The position numbers and the translations under genes were made by a program. Positions 1-9,260 of a DNA stretch of 64,000 nt are shown in pieces. Under the pieces are notes generated by a model. It had not been told where the DNA came from. It saw only the letters and a program-made list of their open reading frames with translations, and searched no databases. This DNA is from Ectobius pallidus (taxonomy: Eukaryota > Arthropoda > Insecta > Blattodea > Ectobiidae), in contig CAXKWD010000003.1 in the NCBI GenBank assembly GCA_964059195.1, positions 201,338,174-201,402,173 of the forward strand, read 5' to 3'. The stretch's first letter is position 1; every line of letters begins with the position of its first letter.

Positions 1-959
1 CTGCCCTCTCTAGGGAAATAAGCATAACAAAATTCATTTCGGTAAACAGAAACCTCCACTTGGATGTCCCTTCGCCCCAACATAGGGGGCTATAGGGTTC
101 CAGACAGACAGACAGACAGCACTGCATATTTGGCAAGGTCTCTACATTAATAGTAAAAGTGGTAATTTGTAATTAATATAGGTTTTCTGAACTATTTATA
201 ACTCAATATAAAGTATATAAATATATACTGTATAAAAAAAGTTTAAAAGGTAAATTAAGTAAATGATGTAAACATTATTAAGTACAATCTTTATTTTTTA
301 AGGGAAATTTAAGCCAAACATTTTAAAACGGAGTAATACACTTCTTTTTTTTTTTTTTCAGTACCCAGTTTGGATTTTTCGGTAATTCCCATCTTGGTGG
401 ATGTTACTTCTTTTTTCAGCTAGAGACCAATCATCGTGCTGATGAGATAACAGGAGAGATGATATGTAGGGGTCCTTAAACCTAAATCTTTCCAAACCAA
501 CAATTGCTGAGTTACATACACATTTTTCAATTTGTATACTGAAATCACACCAAATTATTTTCCATGTTAAACACATTTAACTGAGGCAACTTACCTGTAT
601 TGCCGGATTTTCAAACCTAATTTTTCCTACTAGCATAACACAATATTCTTCTTCTGATTGAAATTCCTGTATTCACTAAATATTTCTCATGGCAGCAGTT
701 TTTTAAATGAAAAGAAATAGAACACTTTTACATAATGCATGTTATTGAAGAGAAACATTTATGAGTCTAATTAAAAACATGCAGATTGATGATGCATAGT
801 CGCATTTAGCTTCATTTCAACTTGACAGAGTTGTGTGTTCCTAAGCTTGGTCAAAGGAATACGTAATCCTGTGATGATTGCACTGAAACCTTTACTGTCC
901 TTTAGAAAATACACGTGAAATTTTTTTTATTCAGAACTGAGATCTCTTTAAATATGCAG
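1..959. other. no gene recognised
   Basis: AT-rich non-coding sequence. It has a short CAGA run near 101-118 of the kind often seen at the edges of degenerate insect repeats, and a poly-T tract near 344-358. The open frames here are short and look random. Confidence 0.6.
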
Positions 960-1137
960 GCATGTTACACTCAGCTATTACTAAGGGACAACTCAACTTG
1001 GAACATTTGAGGCCAATGGTCGCGTGCCAAAATGAAATCATGGAACTCCTGGAGAATAGCGTAGCCAGCCATGCTCTGACATTAGCAACCGTGCCCCTCC
1101 GAGCCACGGGGAACAAAAGAGAAACGATCGGTCCAAG
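960..1137 (+). CDS. candidate internal coding exon, unidentified protein
   Basis: A 178-bp block has an AG acceptor just before it (ATGCAG at 954-959) and an AAG|GTAAAA donor at 1135-1143. One frame is open throughout, from ATG at 962, and gives about 59 residues with a balanced, helix-like composition (LEHLRPMVACQNEIMELLEN). The other frames on this strand are interrupted. The block is clearly richer in G and C than its surroundings and the frame closes right after the donor, as expected of a real exon. I do not recognise the protein; it does not resemble DHTKD1, the host gene at the far right. The polypyrimidine tract before the acceptor is weak, so this is a candidate only. Confidence 0.4.
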
Positions 1138-2492
1138 GTAAAATTTCCCGCTGCAGTAAAAATTCAATGTGAGACATAACAAACCCCGCTCTATTCAGTA
1201 TATTGCTCCTAAACTAATACAAATGTTCCTATCCTAACATAACTGTCATTGAAACAGAATTTTGCTGTCACTACTTCTAGAAGCCTTTTTACCCTTCCAC
1301 ACCTTTCGTAAAACATTGTTATATGGCATGAACCCTGCGCTATGCAGAATACTGCTGCTAAACTAACATGACTGTTCCTAGCCTAACAAAACCTGTCACG
1401 GACCTAGAATTCTTAATACAGAAGCTTTTTTACCCTTCCACATCTTTCATAAAACATCGCTACAACAGTTGTTTATCTGCAGAATTCACTTTTCATGTAA
1501 TCATGTTCGTAATATTGGCGACATTGTAGACTTGGTCCCACTTGGTATGGCCCGGTTATGACGGCGGTCACCTCATTCTCAAGTTTAGCGGAAAACAAAT
1601 TTTTTCTTATAAAAAAAGCAAGTACCCAACTTTCAAATTTTAACACATAGATCATATAGATCTATACATCATATAGATACTGATATTGGGAAGAACACAG
1701 GGAAGTCATAACATATATATTATGGTTTTTAGCACACTTGAACATCACTATTGAAGTGAAGTTTAAATGTGCTGAAAACCATAACATATACCATACATCA
1801 TTCTTGCTATTTGATGCTATGTGTATTACAAAAAACAGTGCATAGAAAATGCGTAGATAATCAAAATAACAGAACTTGAACGCAAAAGCACTTATAACTT
1901 TTAGGCTTACACTCATTAATTAATTGTGTTATGTTGGAAGCAATGGGAAGAATCTTTTAAATCTCTGTAAGCTAGAAAATTAATTAATCTGCCGCTTATC
2001 AGTTGCCCTTCCCAAGATGTTAATATTATAATACAACAAAATTACAAAATGAAGTCATTGAAATGCCCCTAGTTATCTAGCATGAATGTCAAATCTCCAA
2101 GTCAATTACTATCGTCACTTAGCTTATCAGGTGATTCACCTTTTATTTCTTAGAAAGCTTTAACTTCTTCTCGAAGGATCCATTAGACTTTTAAAACATG
2201 TCAAGAAAGCCATGGATACCTTAATATCATGAAAAGCCATCTAATTCACTATCAACATTATTAATCAAACTAGAAAATCAATTACATCAATTTTTAACAG
2301 GACAAATTTGTCCTGTTAAAAAGGTAAAACTTTAGTGAAGCATGTATGTCAATATAATTTGATTTAGTGTAATTCCCAGCAACAGTTAATTTAGAAAATC
2401 AATGTTGATTCAGTCCCCAGGAATGAATAAAATTCACTGTCCCCCCCACCTCAAATTTCATAACATGGTCCATTGTTATTTTTTTGAGCACA
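1138..2492. other. no gene recognised
   Basis: Non-coding. Two weakly similar segments, about 1200-1320 and 1335-1460, share the wording 'ctgctaaactaac...cctaacaaaac...cccttccac...ttcataaaac', suggesting an old local duplication of about 130 bp. Confidence 0.5.
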
Positions 2493-2877
2493 GCGCTTCC
2501 TGGTGAATAATGCGCTATATAGGCTTACCAGTATTTTATGAGACACTTGTCTTATATGCTGATGGAAAATCAGGTTTTAGCAAATTTTACTTTACATTAA
2601 TTTTTCTGTCATACATTTTTTATGCATTTTATCTAAAATTTTAGGGGATCCATTTCTTAAATGAAGGGGCCTGTCCTAGAGCATGTATGTCAAACATGCG
2701 GCCCCTTTAGTTGCAAAATGCAGCTCCCTGAAGTTTTAGGTAATTAGTACAAATACAAACACCATAAAATGTAACAGGAAACAGAATTTGCTAAATGCTG
2801 ATTTTCTATCAGTACAGAAGGCAAGTGTCTCATAAAATACTGGTAAGCCTACATAGTGCATTGTTCACCAGGAAGTA
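2493..2877. repeat. foldback element, arms about 93 bp
   Basis: 2493-2585 is an inverted copy of 2785-2877. Both arms carry the core AGGCTTACCAGTATTTTATG (or its complement) and differ at scattered positions, so the element is old. The about 200-bp loop holds no open frame. It looks like a non-autonomous foldback or MITE-type transposon; no superfamily can be assigned because the tips are not sharp. Confidence 0.6.
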
Positions 2878-2932
2878 CAATGGCGTGTTATTAAAATTAG
2901 GTGGATATGGTTTATTGCATGTATTTAATATA

Positions 2933-3627
2933 CAGGGTGCGGCAAAACATCCTCCCTATTTTAAATTTCAAATAAAAAACAGATGGATCAAAATAAAGAA
3001 AGTGCATTAACATTAATGATATCTACACAGTGGGAATTTAGGGTTTTCAGTATATTACATTAGTTCACCTCACTGCTAAGTGTAAATAGACCTTAATCCT
3101 GTCTCTGTGCTCTTATAGCATGGTTCACCATATCATTAGGCGCTATATCCGCCGCAACATTCGCACAAGATGGGAGTAGCAGTCAACTTGTGTTGTCATA
3201 ACGACAGAAAAAAACAAGTGATAAACAGTAAACAAAAATTGAAAAGGATATTGAAACCGCGGAATTGACATTCAATACAGTATCCAACCATACCGTGGAC
3301 GGGAAAAGAACGTGTCTACGCTGTGGAATAATTTCTGGTAAACGGGTATTCCGTTGTCGCTGTCCAGCATGCTTTCCGGATTCGCTTCCAAATTCCCCCT
3401 CGTGGTGCAGTTCCAGATCGGAAAAGCATTAGCTTATGGGTGTCAAACTTTAGAGCAAGTGGTAACATGATTAAAAAGGGAGGGGGAAGATCACGCAGCG
3501 TTCGAATTCCAGAAAACATTAAACTTCCCACTGTGTAGAATCATTTATGTTAATATAGCTTCTTTATTTTGATCCATCTGTTTTTTATTTGAACTTTAAA
3601 ATAGGGAGGATGTTTTGCCGCACCCTG
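2933..3627 (+). mobile_element. non-autonomous Tc1/mariner-type element
   Basis: The ends CAGGGTGCGGCAAAACATCC (2933) and its complement (ending 3627) are inverted copies and extend inward for over 80 bp. TA lies immediately outside at 2931-2932 and 3628-3629, the target duplication expected of Tc1/mariner. The 695-bp length is too short for a full transposase, and only an N-terminal helix-turn-helix relic remains inside. Confidence 0.8.
3293..3532 (+). pseudogene. mariner transposase N-terminal HTH relic (DUF4817-like)
   Basis: On the plus strand the element reads as a typical mariner N-terminus: a WTGKERVYAVE start, then VVAVQHAFRIRF, a LWVSNFRASGNMIKKGGG linker and a VRIPENI end. This matches the DUF4817/HTH segment of SETMAR-like mariner transposases. 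One in-frame TAA lies near 3329, and the catalytic DD34D half is absent because the inverted repeat begins directly afterwards. It is therefore a deletion derivative mobilised in trans, if at all. Confidence 0.65.
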
Positions 3628-4187
3628 TATTATTATGTATGGGGATATATGGTGAGCTCATACGACAAATCCGAGTAAACCAACTGCTAATATAGCAAAG
3701 ATTATCCCTAGATTTCCAAATGCTTCTTTATTCCCCACTTTCGTGGCAAATAATATGAGAAATTATCCTGAATCCTGGGAATTGATAATTCATCTTGTGC
3801 AATTATTTTCAATAACAATGAACCATATTTTAAAATCCGTATGGCAAACAAGTGAATTATTTGTTCCAGGGGACTGATTCAACATCAGGTTTTCTACTCA
3901 ATTAGTGCTATAGGCAGTGAATTTGAGGGCTTGTCATGCTATTAAAAAGTTTGCTGGCTTTCTTGCCATCAAGGTCTTTTTGCTTTTGGCCTCCGAGGAG
4001 AAATTAGTTTTCTTAGAAATGAAAGGCAAATCACCTGATGAGCTACCTGATGGTAATAATTGGTTTGACATTTAAATGACAAGTTAAAAATGACAAGTTA
4101 AAAATTACAAGGGAAAGATCAGTTTGTAATTTGTTTGGCAATATTAAGGCCTCGGTAAGGGCTTAATTCATTTTCCTATCTACCAGG

Positions 4188-4402
4188 GCCCTATTTCATA
4201 AAAGTTATAAGTTTACAGGTGACATAAAATTGTCTTACAGGTTTACATTTTGACAATTGTGTTTTTCATAAAAGCTGACAACTTTACATAAATGTCATGA
4301 CAATTTTACATTTTGTTTCTCAAAACTTTTGAGTTTACAGGTAAAAGTCTGACAAATATGTCAAATCTTAGGATATCTATCATTTATGAAACATTAATTT
4401 TT
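4188..4402. repeat. degenerate repeat rich in TTTCATAAA and TTTACA motifs
   Basis: The stretch opens with GGGCCCTATTTCATAAAAG and ends near CATTTATGAAACATT, so its edges are loosely inverted. Inside, TTTACAGG, TTTACATTTTG and TGACAA motifs recur every 20-40 bp. It resembles an old MITE with subterminal repeats. No target duplication could be fixed. Confidence 0.35.
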
Positions 4403-4761
4403 GCTGACATATTTACAAAAATGTAGAATTGTCATTACAGAAGTGACAGGGAATCTTTCATATGTAGGCCAACAGAGTAGGTTATGTAAATGTGTGGCAT
4501 AACTTGGCAAACTTTCCTGTGATTTAAACTTGGTTAATAAACTTGCTAAATTGTCTCTAACGGGACCCGCCTGGAAAGTAGGGGTTTTGGGTGGGGGAGA
4601 CATCCAGTGGCGGCATTTGAACTACTAGCAGCAACGTTAGCACCATCTACATGTAAACTGGTGAAACTGAAAAAATATTTATTTCCCCTTTCTTCTTCCT
4701 GTCATCTCCTCTTCATCCTACCCGTGCCTACCTATTTGAGACCTATTCCAAGGAGTAAATT

Positions 4762-4815
4762 TTGGTTTGACCGGGACTTGAACTCGGGACTCCTAGTCTT
4801 AAGTATTACGCCACG
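4762..4815 (-). repeat. tRNA-like SINE scrap
   Basis: The minus strand carries a tRNA-type B box (GAGTTCAAGTCCCGG) preceded by a stretch resembling a tRNA body. There is no acceptor stem or cloverleaf, so it is a SINE head or tRNA pseudogene rather than a tRNA gene. Confidence 0.4.
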
Positions 4816-4879
4816 AGTGAACGTTGAGCAGTGAAGAAAGCTTTCGTACATTTGAGTTATGATAGGTTACAAGAGTTTC

Positions 4880-5145
4880 AACGCAAGAATCAGTTTTTAT
4901 AATTTTGAGATGTTTTGTTAGTTATGAAAAGAGCAAGGGAACTGTCCTGCATCAATTAAGAAATATTTTAAGTTATAATACGGCGTTCTTTATAATTGCA
5001 AAATATTATGTGTGGTGTAAGGGTCATTTTTTGGTAATCTTCAAGTTTAGCGTAATTGTGAAATGTTCTGTTGGCATACATGGCACTTTTTATAATTGTG
5101 AAATAAGTTATTATGTTTGGTGCCAGGGTCTTTTTTTAATTGTGA
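4880..5145. repeat. degenerate repeat also present in the A-B spacer
   Basis: Phrases such as 'gcaaggga.ctgtcctgcat', 'aaggcgttctttataattg' and 'gtttggtgccagggt' recur in diverged form at 12840-12960 and 21290-21410. The segment abuts the 3' end of LINE-alpha here and the truncated LINE piece in the spacer, which suggests an old segmental duplication involving both. Confidence 0.45.
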
Positions 5146-5149
5146 AAGC

Positions 5150-5954
5150 ATGTAGATGTAGATATCTCGTCCTGTAGATCCTGTGTTGAGCTGGGCTCAA
5201 GGATATAGGACACGTCAGATCAAAAAATACATGCATGTTATAACAATAATATAGGTCTACAGAAACTGCAAGCTGCCAAATTTATCGAAGCTGGAAATAT
5301 TCCTCCAAATTGTAGAAGGTGTGAGTTATTAAAAATTCCTTGACAGCTGTTTTGAAAGGTTTGATCTTTCTTTGAATACATAATAATTTAATGTTGTTTG
5401 GAAGCTTGTTATATATCTGTACTGCAGAATAATACGCACCCTTCTGAAAGAGTTTTAACGAGTTATTTGGTCTGTGTAGATCATTCATGTTTCTGGTAGT
5501 ACGTCCGTGTACACTAAAATTAGTTTGAAATTTATCAATATTATTCACTACATGTAGATGTAGATATCTCGTCCTGTAGATCCTGTGTTGAGCGGGGCTC
5601 AAGGATATAGAACACGTCAGATCAAAAAATACATGCATGTTATAACAATAATATAGGTCTACAGAAACTGCAAGCTGCCAAATTTATCCAAGCTGGAAAT
5701 ATTCCTCCAAATTGTAGAAGGTGTGAGTTATTAAAAATTCCTTGACAGCTGTTTTGAAAGGTTTGATCTTTCTTTGAATACATAATAATTTAATGTTGTT
5801 TGGAAGCTTGTTATATATCTGTACTGCAGAATAATACGCACCCTTTTGAAAGAGTTTTAACGAGTTATTTGGTCTGTGTAGATCATTCATGTTTCTGGTA
5901 GTACGTCCATGTACACTAAAATTAGTTTGAAATTTATCAATATTATTCACTACA
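5150..5954 (-). repeat. 402-bp tandem duplication of the LINE-alpha 3' end
   Basis: 5150-5551 and 5552-5953 are near-identical; GATATCTCGTCCTG recurs at 5161 and 5563. Each unit holds the C-terminal coding end, the 3' region and the ATCTACATCTACATG tail. The duplication start coincides with the LINE tail, as expected if reverse transcription slipped or restarted at the 3' end during insertion. Confidence 0.85.
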
Positions 5955-6409
5955 AAACACATAACAGAGTATATATACTCCCCTGTAAGAGTGAGGACTC
6001 TTAATTTTTCAAACAGCGGTTTACAAGATTCCCTTTTTTTCTTTCCACATATTATTCTTATTGCCCGCTTTTGAAATCTAAATATTTTCTCCCTATGGGT
6101 AGAGTTGCCCCAGAAAATGATCCCGTACCTCATTACCGAGTGAAAATATGCAAAATATACCATAAGTAATGCATCCTGTTTTAATATATTATTCAAAATT
6201 CTTAAAGCAAAGCATGCTGAACTCAGTTTTGGACTTATCATTTCTATGTGTGTCTTCCAGCCAAGATTTTGGTCAATTTGCAGTCCTAAAAATTTTACAT
6301 TGCTAATTTCTTGTATGATTTGTGTTCCATAATTAATTTCAAGATTTGAGATACATCTGTTTTTTGTCCTAAATTGTATAAAATGGGTCTTATCAATATT
6401 AAGTGTCAT
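5684..6409 (-). pseudogene. LINE-alpha post-RT C-terminal region
   Basis: This continues the RT gene after the one-base deletion. It begins MTLNIDKTHFIQFRTKN and contains FLGLQIDQNLGWKTHIE and RYGIIFWGNS, then the Lys/Arg-rich KRAIRIICGKKKRESC segment that is common in CR1/L2/Jockey-type proteins. It ends at the natural stop inside the second copy of the 402-bp duplication. A second truncated copy of the last 118 codons lies at 5282-5638. Confidence 0.8.
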
Positions 6410-6939
6410 TTATTAGCCAGAAACCATGTGTTTAACTCGTGAAAAGCCTTTGTAGCTATTCTTGATAAATGTTCTTGTGACGTTCCTGTTACAAGTACAC
6501 TAGTATCATCTGCGAAGAGCAATACCTTTGATTCGTCACTTAAGTTATAGGGCAAGTCATTAATGAAAATTAAAAAGAGCAAAGGTCCCAGTATTGATCC
6601 CTGAGGTACCCCATTCTTAACAATCCCTAGGTTAGATTCATTTCCATTTATTATTACCTTTTGAGTTCTATCAGAAAGATATGATTTGAACCACTTAAGT
6701 GTTAAATTATCGAACCCATAATGATCCAATTTTTGAAGTAATATTTCATGATTTATACAGTCAAATGCTTTAGCTAAGTCGCAGAAAATTCCCAGAGCAT
6801 ATTTCTTTTTATCTAACGCTTCCAATATTTCTGTAGTAAGTTGAAATGTAGCATTCTCAGTGGACATGCCACTTCTAAATCCAAACTGAGATGAAGTAAG
6901 AATGTCATTCAAATTTAAAGAGGGGCTTAACAATAGCAT
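6406..6939 (-). pseudogene. LINE-alpha reverse transcriptase core
   Basis: The catalytic wording is present: SQFGFRSGMSTENA, DLAKAFDCINHEIL, NGVPQGSILGPLLFLIFINDLP and the active-site LFADDTS. The start is artificial because the upstream RT block is deleted. The frame ends near 6406 through loss of one T: the related copy at 12238-12811 has CATTTTATT where this one has CATTTATT, and there the frame continues. Confidence 0.88.
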
Positions 6940-8445
6940 GCTTCAGTCTTTCTGGAAATATTCCATTTTCTAATGAACAATTGCATATGTGACTAAGAGG
7001 TTTACTGAGTTCCGATGAGCAGCTTTTTAATAACTTATTACTTATCTCATCCCATCCAGACGAGCTTTTACTTTTGAGAGACTTGATTATATTTTCAATT
7101 TCTATGTGGGAAGTCAGGTTCAATTGAAATCTATGGTTCCAAACTGTAGATTTTGTTAGTAGGTCTACTGCCTTAATGTTAATATTATTTATAGGAATAC
7201 ATTTCTCTGCAATCTTTATAAAGTGACTATTAAAAGCATTTGTAATGTCTGATAAATTGTCTAGTTTTATGTTTTGGTATATTAATGATGTACAATCATT
7301 GTTTCCCTTTGTTCTCCCCGTTTCGTTTTTTATTATATTCCATACAGTCTTAACTTTATTATTTGATTTATTAATTACTTGTGAAAAATGCCTACTTTTT
7401 GCTTCTTTGATTACTTTCTTCAGTATGTTGCAATACTTTTTATAGTATTCCTTATGAGCTTGGTTGTTACTGGTTCTATATTTTAGGTAGAGCTCTCTTT
7501 TGTTTGCACATGATATTTTAATACCAGCAGTTAACCATGTGTTATTCCTTGAATTAGGTAAATTAGCAGTTTTCTTTTTTGGAAAATTTGCCTCAAAATG
7601 TCGTGACACTATGTTTAGGAATTCACTTAATTTACTATCTACTTTGTCATAGGATAACATAGATTCCCAGTTTTCATTCGCAAGATCTTGTTTGAAATTT
7701 AAAATTGAATCGTCATTCATTACTCTAGTCATATTACTATGAGCATGTTTACTGTTCGAATTTACTTTAATATTGTTCAGCACTAACATTTGTGCATCAT
7801 GATCTGATAATCCATTTAATATTGGAAGTACTTTAAAATTAAAATGTTTTTCTATATCTATGAATATATTATCTATTGTTGTTTGGGAGTCGTTCTGAAT
7901 TCTCGTTGGAAAGTTCACTATGAAATCTAGATTATAGCTACCCAATAAAGATATCAGTCTGATCTTCTTCTCACTATCAATTGAGAAATCTACATTAAAG
8001 TCCCCACACAGTATAATATTTACATTAGTACTATACAGTGAATTAAGAACCCTTTCTAACTGATTTACAAAATAATTGAAATTACCTGATGGTGCCCTGT
8101 AAATGGCTAGTATTACAAATGTATCAATGTCAAAATTCAATCTGGCTGAACAACACTCAAAATCCTGTTCTTTACAGAAGGAACTTGTGTCTATATCACT
8201 GAAATGTAAGTTTCTTTTGATAAATATACTCACACCTCCACATTTAATGGAATGTCTACAAAATTTTGAACATAGTGAAAAATTATCAATTATTAATTGT
8301 TCCAGATCTGTTTCTGCACAGTGGTGTTCCGTTAGACAAATAACTTGAATTTCCTGTTTATTAGAATTAATTGTATCCTGAATGGCTAAGTTAAATTCTT
8401 CAATTTTATTTTCAAGCCCCCTTATGTTTTGATGAAATAGTGCAA
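6905..8445 (-). pseudogene. LINE-alpha AP endonuclease plus linker
   Basis: The frame starts at the transposon A border; the first residues come from flanking sequence. Endonuclease landmarks follow in order: LFHQNIRGLENKIEEF, VICLTEHH, CGGVSIFIK, AIYRAPSGN, CGDFNVD and LSDHDAQM. These are the nicking endonuclease motifs that prime reverse transcription in LINEs. The C-terminal third is the linker that precedes the RT, ending with SSSGWDEISNKLLK and a GIFPERLKHAIVKPLFK motif. The frame then runs out at a deletion that removes the normal next RT block. Confidence 0.85.
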
Positions 8446-8469
8446 ATGACACATAACACATACACATAA

Positions 8470-9005
8470 GGGTCATTCCATGTCAAGTGAACCAATGGAA
8501 AAACGTGACCACCTCCGATTTTAGTCATACTTGGTTGTCATGAAGTACCACCTGAGATATGTTGAAGTACAAAATATCAGATTTTTATGTGTTGTAGTTT
8601 TCCAGTTATACCCTTCTGAAATATGGAAAAAAACCAAATTTTCTGCATAAGTGCAATCACAAAATGACGCATAAATCAAGCTGGAATTGACATAGATGAG
8701 TGGGAAAAGTACCAAAATGTAGCTTATATTATGAGCTTTAATTTGATATGTCACACGAGTACTTTCGAAAAAAAATATTTTCAAGGTTACCCAAAAAAAA
8801 TTTGAAAACTGAATTTTTCAAAAACCTATATTTTGAAAATTTTGAAAAAAATCTCACAGAAACATACATATTTCAGCATCATGTCCTACAAGTTTTGTTA
8901 TGGGATCGAAATGGGATCATATTTTTTTACATTTATAACAAATACTATGCACGCTGGGTAAGAATATATGACACAGGAATATTGCACTTAATTCTAAAAT
9001 CCATT
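8470..9005. repeat. left terminal inverted repeat of copy A
   Basis: Inverted counterpart of 11697-12237. The arms match almost base for base except just inside the tip, where the right arm has about 10 extra bases (a T-rich, TTGTCAATTTT-like insert). A motif GACCAYCTCCGATTTTAG lies about 40 bp from each tip. Open frames inside the arms on both strands are by-products of the repeat. Confidence 0.85.
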
Positions 9006-9260
9006 CCTTTGTCCAGGGAGTTGTTTACCAACATGCATATACCAACTTGTGCAAGTGGTCAAATGGGTATGAGTAAACACAGTCTGCAAGCATGTGAGTC
9101 AGCCAGGGAATGCAAGTTGTAACCTGTTGGACCTGGCTTCAGTTGTGCCTTGACTCTCATGCAGTGTGCTTCCTTTCTTCAAAGGCTGTACAAAGACTGT
9201 ATTGCTGCATGTAAAGTAGTGGGTTCAGTGATTAAAATAGGCATTGTGTATTTCCCCAGT

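Larger units (their letters stand above)
5150..8469 (-). mobile_element. LINE-alpha, broken CR1/L2-like non-LTR retrotransposon
   Basis: Reading down the minus strand there is an AP-type endonuclease, a linker, a reverse transcriptase and a C-terminal region, then a 3' region ending in a short ATCTACATCTACATG-type tail. The reading frame is broken: an internal deletion removes early RT motifs near 6930, a single-base deletion lies near 6411 and the last 402 bp are tandemly duplicated. The 5' end is cut exactly by the left tip of transposon A at 8470. The clade (CR1/L2 group) is inferred from the DLAKAFDCINHEILLQKL wording and the microsatellite-like tail. Confidence 0.8.

Noticed and set aside
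4762..4815. Functional tRNA gene (also at 55163 and 63480)
   Set aside because: Only A/B-box-like promoter pieces are present; no complete acceptor stem or cloverleaf. Best explained as SINE heads.
8521..9122. Open frames on both strands inside the transposon inverted repeats (also 11638-12176, 13198-13799, 16315-16854, 16969-17570 and equivalents)
   Set aside because: They mirror each other across the two arms, overlap on opposite strands and show no protein motif; they follow from low-stop AT-rich inverted repeats.
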